Part shown: positions 1 to 7,437 of the stretch, in pieces | Layout of the letters: the number at the start of each line of letters is the position of its first letter | Numbering within the stretch: the stretch's first letter is position 1 | NCBI GenBank assembly: GCA_947624855.1 | Contig: CANQMC010000060.1 | Location: 1-7,585 of the forward strand | DNA from: an uncultured Bacilli bacterium | Lineage (GTDB): Bacteria > Bacillota_I > Bacilli_A > RF39 > UBA660 | Direction of reading: 5' to 3' | Length of the DNA stretch: 7,585 nucleotides | Translations under genes and position numbers: made by a program | Notes under the pieces: generated by a model | Database searches by the model: none | What the model was told of the DNA's origin: nothing | What the model saw: only the letters and a program-made list of their open reading frames with translations

Positions 1-74
1 ACCGAACGGTACGTACGGTGGTGTGAGAGGGAAAAGCATTCAAGATTTATCTTGAAAAGTTTTCTCTACTCGAT
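1..74 (+). mobile_element. 3' end of a group II intron (domains V-VI), cut by window edge
   Basis: This is the end of a self-splicing ribozyme/retroelement; its body, including any reverse transcriptase gene, lies to the left of the window. Bases 1-22 fit the distal stem-loop of domain V (ACC 1-3 pairs GGT 8-10, loop GAAC), a two-base AC bulge, and the 3' arm GTACGGTGGT. Domain VI is complete: GAG 25-27 pairs CTC 69-71, AGGGAAAA 28-35 pairs TTTTCTCT 60-67 with one G-T, and TTCAAGA 39-45 pairs TCTTGAA 50-56. A68 is the only unpaired base between the two basal helices, which is where the lariat branch-point A belongs, and the element ends CTCGAT six bases later. The GTGTGAGAGG...CTACTCGAT pattern is familiar from bacterial group II introns. 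The exact 3' splice site (74 or 75) and the intron class are inferred. Confidence 0.82.
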
Positions 75-116
75 TATTAAAAACTATTTGTATATAAGCT
101 TTTTTCTTTAATTAAC

Positions 117-145
117 TAGACTTTATTCAAGCAATTTAGTATAAT
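117..145 (+). promoter_or_regulatory. polA operon promoter (sigma-A type)
   Basis: The -35 box TAGACT (117-122, four of six matches to TTGACA) and the perfect -10 box TATAAT (140-145) are 17 bases apart. Transcription would start near base 152, giving a very short leader in which the SD AGGTGA (152-157) lies 6 bases before the polA ATG. If so, the SD is almost at the RNA 5' end. The whole promoter lies in the exon 3' of the group II intron, so polA has its own promoter even if intron transcription also reads in. Confidence 0.6.
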
Positions 146-163
146 TAAATTAGGTGAAGTAAA

Positions 164-2734
164 ATGAAAAGAGCAATATTAGTTGATGGAAATAACTTAA
201 TATTTAGAAGTTATTATGCTACTGCATATTCCGGTAGTTTAATGCGTAATTCTAAAGGATTTCCTACTAATGCTTTATATGGTTTTGTTGGGATGATGAA
301 TAAAATTATTCAAGAAGAAAATCCTGAATATATTGCTGTAGCTTTTGATATAGGTAAAAACTTTCGAAAACAAAAATATTCATTTTATAAAGAAGGAAGA
401 CATGAAACTCCTGAAGATTTAAAATGTCAAATGCCTCTTGCCCGAGATATATTAAAAGCAATGGGAATAAAAGTATTAGAATTAGAGCCTTATGAAGCAG
501 ATGATATAATAGGAACTTTAGCCAAAATGGCTGATTTAGACCCTGAATATGATGCTACAATTGTATCAAGTGATCGAGATTTATTACAATTAATAAGTAA
601 TGTTGTTGATGTAAAATTATTAAAACAAACTGGTTATATAAAATATAATCCTGATACATTTAAAAAAGATTATGGTATTGAACCAATTAAAATAATTGAT
701 TTAAAAGCTTTAGCCGGAGATACATCAGATAATATTCCTGGAGTTAGAGGTATTGGTGAAAAAACTGCTTTAAAACTATTACAAGAATATGGTTCATTAG
801 AAAATATATATGAAAATATTGCTCTTATTAAAGGTAAAACCAAAGAAAAACTTGAAACTGATAAAGATAATGCTTTTATGAGTAAAGATATCGCGACCAT
901 TTACAAAGATGTACCTTTAGATATAACATTTGAAGATTTAAAATATAAAGGAATAAATGAAAATGAATTATCTAAAATCTATGAAGAATTAGAATTTTAT
1001 TCATTACTTAAAAACTTTACTAAAAAAGAAATTAAAAAAGAAGTAGATTTTAAAGAAATAACTAATATAAAAGATTTAAAATTAGATAATGAAGTAAGTA
1101 TATATATAGAACTTGATAATGAAAATTATCATAAAGCAAATATTTTAGGAATAGGAGTAAGTGATAAAAATAATAATTATTATTTAACTAAAAATTATTT
1201 AAAAGATTTAATAAATATTTTACAAGATAAAATTATTTATACTTATAATGCTAAAGCTTTAGATATAATTTTAAAAAGAAATAATATTAAAGAAATAAAA
1301 GCAAATTATGATTTAATGATTGCAGCTTATCTAACTAATGCTTTTACCAAAGATGATATTGCTTTTTTACTTCATAATAAAAGTATACCAGTTATTTTTT
1401 ATGAAGAATTAAAAAAAGATGAATTTAAAAATCCTAATTTAAAAAATGATATAGTTTTAAAATCACGTTTTATCTATGATACTAGGGATGAATACATTAA
1501 ATTATTAAAAACTGATGAAATGTATAATTTATTTAAAGATATCGAAATGCCACTTACTTATGTTTTATCAGACATGGAATATTTTGGTGTTAAAATAGAT
1601 TCTCATATTTTAGATGAAATTAAAGCCGAAGCTGAAGCTAAACTTGAAAGTATATCTAAAGAAATATATACTCTAGCAGGTTGTGAATTTAATATAAGTA
1701 GTCCCAAACAACTAGGAGAAGTAATCTTTGGCAAAATGGGTCTAGCAGTAGGTAAAAAAACTCAAAAAGGCTATAAAACTGATGCTGCTACTTTACAAAA
1801 ATTAAAAGATAAACATCCCATAATTGGTTTAGTTTTAGATTATCGTAATTACAGTAAAATTTTATCAACCTATACTGTTAGTTTAGAAAATGCCAAATTC
1901 CCCGATGATAAAATCCATACAATTTTTAAACAAACTTTAACCAGAACAGGTCGTTTATCAAGTGTTGATCCTAATTTACAAAATATTCCTATTCGCGGTG
2001 AAGAAGGAAGAAAAGTAAGAAAAGCCTTTAAACCCACTAATGATATCTTTTTAAGTATCGATTATTCTCAAATTGAACTTCGTATTTTAGCTCATATCTC
2101 GGGCAGTGAAGAATTAATAAATGCTTTTAAAAAAGATCAAGATATTCATACTAAAGTAGCTTCAGATATATATGGTGTACCAGAATGTGATGTAACTAAA
2201 TTAATGCGAACTACAGCTAAAGCCGTTATTTTTGGCATAGTTTATGGCATCAGTGGTTTTGGTTTAGGAGAAAACTTAAATATTAATACCAAACAAGCAT
2301 CAGAATTTATTGAAAGATATTATGAATTATATCCTGGAGTTAAAAATTATATGGATAATATAGTTAAAGAAGCTTATGAAACGGGTTATGTAAGAACTTT
2401 ATTTAATCGTAAAAGAAGCATTGAAGAATTAAATAGTCGTAATTATGCTATTAGAAGTTCTGGTGAAAGAATAGCGCTTAATACTCCAATTCAAGGAACC
2501 AGTGCCGATATTATCAAAAAAGCTATGATCTTAGTTTATGAAGAATTTAAAAAAGAAAATATTAAAAGTAAAATGGTTTTACAAATTCATGATGAATTAG
2601 TAATAGATACTTTAAATGAAGAAATCGAAAAAGTAACAAAAATTGTTAAAAATGTAATGGAAAATGTTATTAAATTATCCGTACCTTTAAAAGTAGGAAT
2701 TGCTATGGGTAAAGATTTATATGAGGCTAAATAA
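164..2734 (+). CDS. polA: DNA polymerase I
   Basis: This is a family A DNA polymerase that fills gaps in excision repair and removes Okazaki primers in the cytoplasm. Residues 1 to ~290 are the 5'-3' flap exonuclease, with metal-binding acidic residues at D8, E111/D113/D114, D137/D139 and D186/D189 and a helix-hairpin-helix at 183-215. Residues ~300-460 correspond to the 3'-5' exonuclease domain, but the usual DTE motif is replaced around 313-319 (YIELD) and the second motif is shifted (N362, D367), so proofreading is probably lost, as in Bacillus and Thermus enzymes. The polymerase domain is intact: motif A DYSQIELR from D633, motif B R682/K686/F690/Y694, motif C H809-D810-E811. These lie a constant 72 residues before the E. 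coli positions, so this core has no net indels. The length of 856 aa is slightly below the ~880 of Bacillus. The start is supported by the SD AGGTGA 6 bases upstream. It is the first gene of a three-gene operon. Confidence 0.98.
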   Translation: MKRAILVDGNNLIFRSYYATAYSGSLMRNSKGFPTNALYGFVGMMNKIIQEENPEYIAVAFDIGKNFRKQKYSFYKEGRHETPEDLKCQMPLARDILKAMGIKVLELEPYEADDIIGTLAKMADLDPEYDATIVSSDRDLLQLISNVVDVKLLKQTGYIKYNPDTFKKDYGIEPIKIIDLKALAGDTSDNIPGVRGIGEKTALKLLQEYGSLENIYENIALIKGKTKEKLETDKDNAFMSKDIATIYKDVPLDITFEDLKYKGINENELSKIYEELEFYSLLKNFTKKEIKKEVDFKEITNIKDLKLDNEVSIYIELDNENYHKANILGIGVSDKNNNYYLTKNYLKDLINILQDKIIYTYNAKALDIILKRNNIKEIKANYDLMIAAYLTNAFTKDDIAFLLHNKSIPVIFYEELKKDEFKNPNLKNDIVLKSRFIYDTRDEYIKLLKTDEMYNLFKDIEMPLTYVLSDMEYFGVKIDSHILDEIKAEAEAKLESISKEIYTLAGCEFNISSPKQLGEVIFGKMGLAVGKKTQKGYKTDAATLQKLKDKHPIIGLVLDYRNYSKILSTYTVSLENAKFPDDKIHTIFKQTLTRTGRLSSVDPNLQNIPIRGEEGRKVRKAFKPTNDIFLSIDYSQIELRILAHISGSEELINAFKKDQDIHTKVASDIYGVPECDVTKLMRTTAKAVIFGIVYGISGFGLGENLNINTKQASEFIERYYELYPGVKNYMDNIVKEAYETGYVRTLFNRKRSIEELNSRNYAIRSSGERIALNTPIQGTSADIIKKAMILVYEEFKKENIKSKMVLQIHDELVIDTLNEEIEKVTKIVKNVMENVIKLSVPLKVGIAMGKDLYEAK

Positions 2735-3660
2735 TGAATATCAAACAAATTATCAAAAAATATAATTATCCTGAAGATTTAGCTAATTTTTTAACCATAG
2801 TATATGCTAATTTTCTAAAATATTTTGGTGAAGATAAAGAAGATATTATTTATGAAGCTTTAAATAACACCGAAATAGTTTTAGGTGATAATATTTATGA
2901 AACTTTAAATAAAAGAGGATTAATTGATAATGTTGAAGGGGATTCTTTAGTAAATGAAGATGATTTAAAAAGAGCCGTAGGAATCTATCAAAGTGTTCCT
3001 GATATTAAATATAATCTTAAAACAAATACTTTTGAAATCAATTCTATTAAAAGATTAATTGCCATAAATGCCCCTGATTTATCTTCAAATTATAGTAAAT
3101 CAACATTAGTTCATGAATTAGGTCATTTAATTAAAAGTTATTTTAAAGAATATACTATTGAAGAAAATAAATTAAAATCAAGAAATGGTTTAATATCAAG
3201 AGAATGGCAGTTAACTATCAAAGATGGAAAAATAATAAAAAAATTAATTAAAGAAGAAGGAATAGGCCTAGAAGAAGGTTTGAATACAGTTTTAGAAGAA
3301 GATATAATCCGTCAAATAATTGATGCAAATTATCAAGCAACCGGTTATGGAGTAATATCTTCCGTCGCAAGAAATATTATTAAAACCAGTGATATAGCAA
3401 TACCCATGTTAAATAGTCAAATTTTAAATGATAAAGAAAGTATAATAAATATTTTTGAAGATATATCCCCAAATTTATATAATAATTTAGAATGTTTAAT
3501 GGATAAATTATATAAACTATCATTAAAAATGTTTAGTGAAATATTTGATCCCGAAAAAATGCAAGAAACAAGTAAACAAATAAAAGAAGTTTTAGTTAAA
3601 GAATATTTACCTCTGCAAAATATTATGACTAAATCCCAAGAATATAGATTAGGAGAATAA
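2734..3660 (+). CDS. Unrecognised HELGH-motif (zincin-like) protein between polA and mutM
   Basis: I do not recognise the family. The 308-residue product has a clear metallopeptidase-type zinc motif, LVHELGH, at residues 125-131, following a predicted strand ending at about 113. About 50 residues later, LEEGLNT (179-185) resembles the NEGxTE segment that supplies the third zinc ligand in gluzincins, making E181 the best candidate. The C-terminal 120 residues look helical. There is no signal peptide or membrane segment, so it is probably cytoplasmic. Its ATG shares one base with the polA stop (TAATG), the SD GAGG lies 7 bases upstream inside polA, and mutM begins 2 bases after its stop, so it is co-translated with two repair enzymes. 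Proteolysis is inferred from motifs only; a role linked to repair or to toxin-like peptidase activity would be speculation. Confidence 0.88.
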   Translation: MNIKQIIKKYNYPEDLANFLTIVYANFLKYFGEDKEDIIYEALNNTEIVLGDNIYETLNKRGLIDNVEGDSLVNEDDLKRAVGIYQSVPDIKYNLKTNTFEINSIKRLIAINAPDLSSNYSKSTLVHELGHLIKSYFKEYTIEENKLKSRNGLISREWQLTIKDGKIIKKLIKEEGIGLEEGLNTVLEEDIIRQIIDANYQATGYGVISSVARNIIKTSDIAIPMLNSQILNDKESIINIFEDISPNLYNNLECLMDKLYKLSLKMFSEIFDPEKMQETSKQIKEVLVKEYLPLQNIMTKSQEYRLGE

Positions 3661-3662
3661 TT

Positions 3663-4481
3663 ATGCCCGAAATAGCCGAAGTAGAAACAGTAAGAAATAC
3701 CTTAAAAAAATTAATATTAAATAAAAAAATCAAAGATATAAATATTTATTATGAACCAATGATTGAAAGTGATTTAAAAACTTTTAAAAAAGATTTAATT
3801 GGTAAAAGTTTTATAGATATTAAAAGAATAGGAAAATGGTTAATATTTGAAACCGAAGATCGTTATTTATTATCTCACTTAAGAATGGAAGGTAAATATT
3901 TTATCAAAGATGCAACTGAACCTAAAGAAAAACATGAACATGTTATCTTTATCTTTACTGATAAAAGTACTTTAAGATATCATGATACTCGTAAATTTGG
4001 TCGTATGAATTTAATTAAAAAAGAAGATTTATATAACACCGAAAGTATTAAAAAACAAGGATATGAACCTGGCAATAAAAATTTAACCAGTACTTATTTA
4101 TTATCCAAATTTAAAAATAAAGAATTACCTATAAAAACAGTATTACTTGATCAATCTATTATTAGTGGTTTAGGTAATATTTATGTTAATGAAGTATTAT
4201 TTTATGCTAAAATAAATCCTTTAAAAGCTGCTAAAAAATTAACTAAATCCGAATGTGAATTAATTATAAAAGGCAGCAATGAAATAATTAAAGAAGCCAT
4301 AAAAATGGGTGGAACAACCATTAAAAGTTATACTTCTTCATTAGGAGTAACAGGTAGATTTCAATCAAAACTAAAAGTTCACAAAAAAGAAAATACTCCA
4401 TGTCCTATATGTAATACTCCTATAAAAAACATCAAAATAGGGGGTCGTAGTACCTATTATTGTGATCATTGTCAAAAATAA
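3663..4481 (+). CDS. mutM: Formamidopyrimidine-DNA glycosylase (Fpg/MutM)
   Basis: This bifunctional glycosylase/AP lyase removes 8-oxoguanine and formamidopyrimidines from DNA. The N-terminal MPE supplies the catalytic proline P2 and E3 after removal of Met. K58 (IGKWL) matches the conserved lysine of the active site. M75, R110 and F112 match the residues that fill the gap left by the flipped base. The helix-two-turn-helix carries DQSIISGLGNIYVNE (163-177) with N172. The C-terminal zinc finger has C247, C250, C267 and C270 with R262 in the beta-hairpin. The length of 272 aa is normal. One oddity is A5 in place of the usual P5 (MPEIAEVE instead of MPELPEVE). SD AGGAG (3651-3655) lies 7 bases before the ATG. 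It ends the operon, directly followed by a hairpin terminator. MutM creates gaps that PolA can fill, which fits the shared operon. Confidence 0.97.
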   Translation: MPEIAEVETVRNTLKKLILNKKIKDINIYYEPMIESDLKTFKKDLIGKSFIDIKRIGKWLIFETEDRYLLSHLRMEGKYFIKDATEPKEKHEHVIFIFTDKSTLRYHDTRKFGRMNLIKKEDLYNTESIKKQGYEPGNKNLTSTYLLSKFKNKELPIKTVLLDQSIISGLGNIYVNEVLFYAKINPLKAAKKLTKSECELIIKGSNEIIKEAIKMGGTTIKSYTSSLGVTGRFQSKLKVHKKENTPCPICNTPIKNIKIGGRSTYYCDHCQK

Positions 4482-4507
4482 AAATTGCTATTGAGCAATT
4501 TTATTTT
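4481..4507. terminator. Two-way intrinsic terminator between converging genes
   Basis: AAAATTGCT (4481-4489) pairs perfectly over 9 bp with AGCAATTTT (4494-4502) around the loop ATTG. On the + strand the stem runs into TTTTATTTT; on the - strand it is followed by TTTTTATTTTTG, so both directions have a U-rich tail. The last base of the mutM stop is the first base of the stem, and the stem's far end lies in the stop codon of the leftward RloB-like gene (4503-4501). One hairpin therefore ends both converging operons. The stem is A+T-rich, with only two G-C pairs, so efficiency may be moderate. Confidence 0.72.
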
Positions 4508-5034
4508 AAAAGATCTTTTAAAAAAATTTCTTTCTTTTTCTTTTTTCCTATTTTACCACATTTTTTAATATCTTTTACAAGACTATGAATATTAAAAGAA
4601 TAATAATCATACCAAAATTGTGAGGAATTATCATATTTTTTACCATTATATACAATATTTTCTTTAGCAAAATCTTTTGCTTTAATTTTTGATTTTACTT
4701 TATTATATTTATCAAATAAATTATTATTAACAATTAAAAGCATTTCTAATTCAGAATGTGTATGACAATCAATAATTTGATTTTTATTTAAAATATGTTT
4801 TAATTTACTTGGTATTTTTAAATTATCTGAAAGTTTATCACCAATTCTAATAATTTTAAAATTACTAGAATTATATAACATAATTTGACTAATTAAATAA
4901 GGAACAAGTTGTCTTGCATGATAAACTTCTAAACCAATTAAATCATTTTTATCAAATTTTAGTAAATTATTATTTAATAATAATTCCATTATTACTACTT
5001 CATTTGGTCCTTCACACATAACCAAATATTTCAT
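4501..5034 (-). CDS. RloB/TOPRIM-like protein, partner of the upstream ATPase
   Basis: This is a 177-residue protein of unknown function. The N-terminal strand and motif YLVMCEGPNE (residues 3-12) is the TOPRIM-type opening, with E8 in the place of the catalytic glutamate. A second strand ends in KIIRIGDKLSD (60-70), giving D66 and D70, but not the tight DxD expected of a standard TOPRIM nuclease. CHTHSELEMLLIV (90-102) resembles the S-x-P-x-FE-x-W-LLL segment of RloB/DUF4276-type proteins. The C-terminus is lysine-rich, with K164-K168 in a row. The size fits RloB better than AriB of PARIS. Its ATG overlaps the TGA of the ATPase gene by four bases, so it is translationally coupled to it and the two probably form a complex. 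By analogy with OLD, RloA/RloB, PARIS and Gabija, a nuclease or effector subunit of a defence system is inferred. The family assignment rests on motif pattern only. Confidence 0.85.
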   Translation of the reverse strand: MKYLVMCEGPNEVVIMELLLNNNLLKFDKNDLIGLEVYHARQLVPYLISQIMLYNSSNFKIIRIGDKLSDNLKIPSKLKHILNKNQIIDCHTHSELEMLLIVNNNLFDKYNKVKSKIKAKDFAKENIVYNGKKYDNSSQFWYDYYSFNIHSLVKDIKKCGKIGKKKKKEIFLKDLLK

Positions 5035-6155
5035 TTTAATATTTCCTTTTTAAAGTTCATTAAAGCTTCATAATTGATGGCAGTATTAAAATTATTTTCA
5101 TAAAACTTTTTACTTTTAATAGCGTCATTTCTAAGTTTATAATTATACATATTTTCTAATATAATTTTATTTTGATATTTACAAATATAAATATTATCGG
5201 TTCTACTAGTTAAATTTAATAATTCAGGATAATGAGTTGTAAAAATTAAAGTAGCATTTAATATATTAATTTTTTTATCTTTATATAAATTAATTATATT
5301 TTCTACTAATGTTTTATGAAAATGAATTTCTATTTCATCAATAATATAATCAGAACCTGTATAAATAGATACTAAAATATCTAAATATAAAAATAATCCT
5401 TTAATTGTTCCGCTAGATAACATTGAAAATAATTCATTTTTGGTTTTAGTTTCTTTAGATTCATCAGCATAAGTTATTATAAATTTATTATTATTTTTCA
5501 TATTAATTTCTTTTATATGCTCATCTAATAAAGTGATTATTGCATTTAATAATTGAGGATTATTAAAATTATTATAAAAGTCAATTACTCGATCTATTAA
5601 ATTTACTTTTTCAATTTCTGAATGATAATAACTACCTCTTATAAATATTTCATTTAAAATATTATATATAATAGAAGTATCATCTGGTAATAACTTTTGA
5701 ATATCCATAATTTTATATTTTGTTAAATCAAATAAATTATTACTGTAACTTTTAAAATACTCTCTTTTATATAATTTTTCATCTTTAAACTTTACATAAT
5801 CATTTTTAATATCATATTCTAATAAAGTTTTATAATAATATAAATAATTATCATGATAAAAATATAATTCTATGTATATATCTTTATGATTATTTTTAAT
5901 ATTTTCTAAAGTATTTTTAATTTTAAAATTAGATAAAATATCATATGCTATAGCTAAAGCTTCTGTAGTAGTTGTTTTACCACTAGCATTTTTACCCACA
6001 ATGGCAATTGTTTTAAAAGTATAAAGATTAGGAGCAATTAAATTTAATTCATATTCTTTATCTTCTATACTTTTTTGTCCAATTGGAGTTAAGTTAAAAG
6101 TAAAATCATCATTTAATAATTTATAATTTTTAATATTTAATTTTAATAATTTCAT
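5031..6155 (-). CDS. ABC/SMC-type ATPase (OLD/AAA_15-like), first gene of a two-gene cassette
   Basis: This soluble ATPase is related to the RecF/OLD/RloA heads. Walker A is GKNASGKT (54-61), preceded by a predicted strand (TIAIV, 49-53). The signature-like LSSGTIKG is at 246-253, Walker B ends in YIIDE (270-274) followed by IEIHFH, and the H-switch is FTTHYPELLN (305-314) with H308. Residues ~75-240 form the insertion/lid and contain no long coiled coil, so it is not Rad50 or SMC. At 374 aa it lacks room for a fused TOPRIM domain, unlike OLD and GajA; that part is instead encoded by the overlapping downstream gene. The C-terminal NTAINYEALMNFKKE tail follows a pattern common in AAA_15/AAA_21 defence ATPases. 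SD AAGGGA (6170-6165) lies 9 bases before the ATG. Likely role (inferred): ATP-driven sensor or regulator of the RloB-like partner in anti-phage defence. Confidence 0.9.
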   Translation of the reverse strand: MKLLKLNIKNYKLLNDDFTFNLTPIGQKSIEDKEYELNLIAPNLYTFKTIAIVGKNASGKTTTTEALAIAYDILSNFKIKNTLENIKNNHKDIYIELYFYHDNYLYYYKTLLEYDIKNDYVKFKDEKLYKREYFKSYSNNLFDLTKYKIMDIQKLLPDDTSIIYNILNEIFIRGSYYHSEIEKVNLIDRVIDFYNNFNNPQLLNAIITLLDEHIKEINMKNNNKFIITYADESKETKTKNELFSMLSSGTIKGLFLYLDILVSIYTGSDYIIDEIEIHFHKTLVENIINLYKDKKINILNATLIFTTHYPELLNLTSRTDNIYICKYQNKIILENMYNYKLRNDAIKSKKFYENNFNTAINYEALMNFKKEILK

Positions 6156-6178
6156 ACAAAACTATCCCTTTCATTTGA

Positions 6179-6207
6179 ATTATAACGCTTTTTTCGTTAA
6201 AAGTCAA
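6179..6207 (-). promoter_or_regulatory. Strong sigma-A promoter of the ATPase/RloB-like cassette
   Basis: Read on the minus strand, TTGACT (6207-6202, five of six matches) and TATAAT (6184-6179, perfect) are separated by exactly 17 bases, the closest match to consensus in the window. Transcription would start around 6172, leaving a short leader with SD AAGGGA. The spacer contains an inverted repeat TAACG-N7-CGTTA (6183-6199) that touches the -10 box and could be an operator, although 5 bp arms can arise by chance. It shows that the cassette is transcribed independently of tmcAL upstream. Confidence 0.78.
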
Positions 6208-6244
6208 ATACAATTATAATATATGCCAATATTAAAATATTATT

Positions 6245-7354
6245 CTAAAAGAAAATAGGTTTATTGCTTTTTTCAAAACTAATTATATTATTTTTACTAA
6301 CTAAACTATAAACTGTAGCGGCTATTAATTCAAATTTATAAGTAAAAGTATTAGGAATAGGTAATAAAGATATAGGAATATCATCTTTCATATTATGTAA
6401 ATATTCTCTTCCTTTATTATTAAAACCTAATATTCTTATATATTCAATACTAGCTAATTTATTTATATCTTTAGGAACCCCAATTAAAATATGAATTAAC
6501 ATTCTTCTAATTTTATTATAAGTATATCTTTTAGTTTTAATACTTTCTATAAATTCATCAATATTTTGAACATTTACTTTTTCTTTTAATCGATTTTCAA
6601 TACCTTCATCAACTGTTAAATATTTACTTAAATCATTATCTGTAATTATTTTATATTTAATAAATAAAAATAAATCATTTAAATTAATATCTTCAATTAA
6701 TTTAAGAGTTTTTCTAGGAACATAAGAAGAAATATCTTTTTTAAGTTTTATTCTATTACGAATATTACTAGCACTAATAATATTATTATCTTCATCTATT
6801 GAATGATAATCACTAGTTCTTTTAATTGTAATTGGTTTTATTCGAAAATTATTTTTTTTAATAGCTTTTATATAAGAAATACCTAATAAATCATTTGGAT
6901 TAAAAACATTTTCTTTAATATCTAAAGCTTTAGCCATTGCTGTTGGATAATTAACACCTTTATCAAGTAACTCTTTTACTTTTGTATTATAATCTATATT
7001 ATCTTGCATATCAGCCACTTTAATTAAAGTATCAACATCGTTTAATTCACTACCAAAAACTAAATATTTACATCCCAAATAATTTAATATTTTAATCGCC
7101 GCATCGGCAAATATATCAGCACTTTGACTACCAAAAATAAAAGGAAGTTCTACTACCAAATCTACTCCATAAATTAAAGCTAATTTAGTTTTATTTTCTT
7201 TTGATAATATACTAATTTCACCTCTTTGTAAAAAATAACCATTTAAAACTAAAACAATAGCTTTTCCTGGAAATAACTTTTTAGTTTCTTCAATGTGATA
7301 AATATGACCTTTATGAAGAGGATTATATTCACAAATTATTCCAACTGCTTCCAT
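6245..7354 (-). CDS. tmcAL: tRNA(Met) cytidine acetate ligase (TmcAL, formerly YlbM)
   Basis: The enzyme activates acetate with ATP and forms N4-acetylcytidine at the wobble position (C34) of elongator tRNA(Met), helping it to read AUG accurately. The N-terminus has the nucleotidyltransferase-like core: IICEYNPLHKGHIYHI (6-21) with the HxGH residues H14, G16, H17. Further family landmarks are the FADAAIKILNYLGC...FGSE block (82-103), SASNIRNRI (194-202), and RYTYNKIRRMLIHILIG (276-292). At 369 aa it is shorter than the ~415 aa of B. subtilis YlbM, mostly towards the C-terminus, but the terminal KPI motif is present and no domain is missing. The ATG is supported by SD GGTGA (7364-7360) 5 bases upstream. 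The stop is TAG. No convincing terminator follows it, so some read-through into the ATPase cassette is possible. Confidence 0.95.
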   Translation of the reverse strand: MEAVGIICEYNPLHKGHIYHIEETKKLFPGKAIVLVLNGYFLQRGEISILSKENKTKLALIYGVDLVVELPFIFGSQSADIFADAAIKILNYLGCKYLVFGSELNDVDTLIKVADMQDNIDYNTKVKELLDKGVNYPTAMAKALDIKENVFNPNDLLGISYIKAIKKNNFRIKPITIKRTSDYHSIDEDNNIISASNIRNRIKLKKDISSYVPRKTLKLIEDINLNDLFLFIKYKIITDNDLSKYLTVDEGIENRLKEKVNVQNIDEFIESIKTKRYTYNKIRRMLIHILIGVPKDINKLASIEYIRILGFNNKGREYLHNMKDDIPISLLPIPNTFTYKFELIAATVYSLVSKNNIISFEKSNKPIFF

Positions 7355-7370
7355 TTATATCACCAATATA

Positions 7371-7398
7371 AGTATACCAAAAAAATCTTTTAAGTCTA
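7371..7398 (-). promoter_or_regulatory. tmcAL promoter with extended -10
   Basis: On the minus strand, TAGACT (7398-7393) is followed after 16 bases by TATACT (7376-7371), preceded by TGG to give an extended -10 (TGnTATACT). The expected start lies near 7365, immediately before SD GGTGA (7364-7360), so the leader would be almost absent, much like the polA promoter, which has the same -35 hexamer. Confidence 0.55.
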
Positions 7399-7437
7399 TA
7401 TCATAATTTTAATTTTTTATATATATTGGCTGTAATT

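Noticed and set aside
670..900. 76-codon open frame on the minus strand inside polA
   Set aside because: It lies wholly antisense to the conserved 5'-3' exonuclease region, has no SD or promoter, and its protein has no recognisable motif; it is a shadow of polA.
5031..5033. TGA read as tryptophan (mycoplasma code)
   Set aside because: This TGA ends the ATPase in a typical ATGA coupling, all Trp codons seen are TGG, and full-length genes need no TGA read-through.
4501..6155. PARIS, Gabija or a retron system as a firm name for the cassette
   Set aside because: No DUF4435-sized AriB, no GajB-type helicase and no adjacent reverse transcriptase are present; the intron at the left edge is over 4 kb away and unrelated.
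6216..6243. ATAATAT/ATATTAT inverted repeat after tmcAL as a terminator
   Set aside because: The 7-bp stem is entirely A-T with a 14-base loop and no clear T-run on the minus strand, so it is expected by chance in such A+T-rich sequence.
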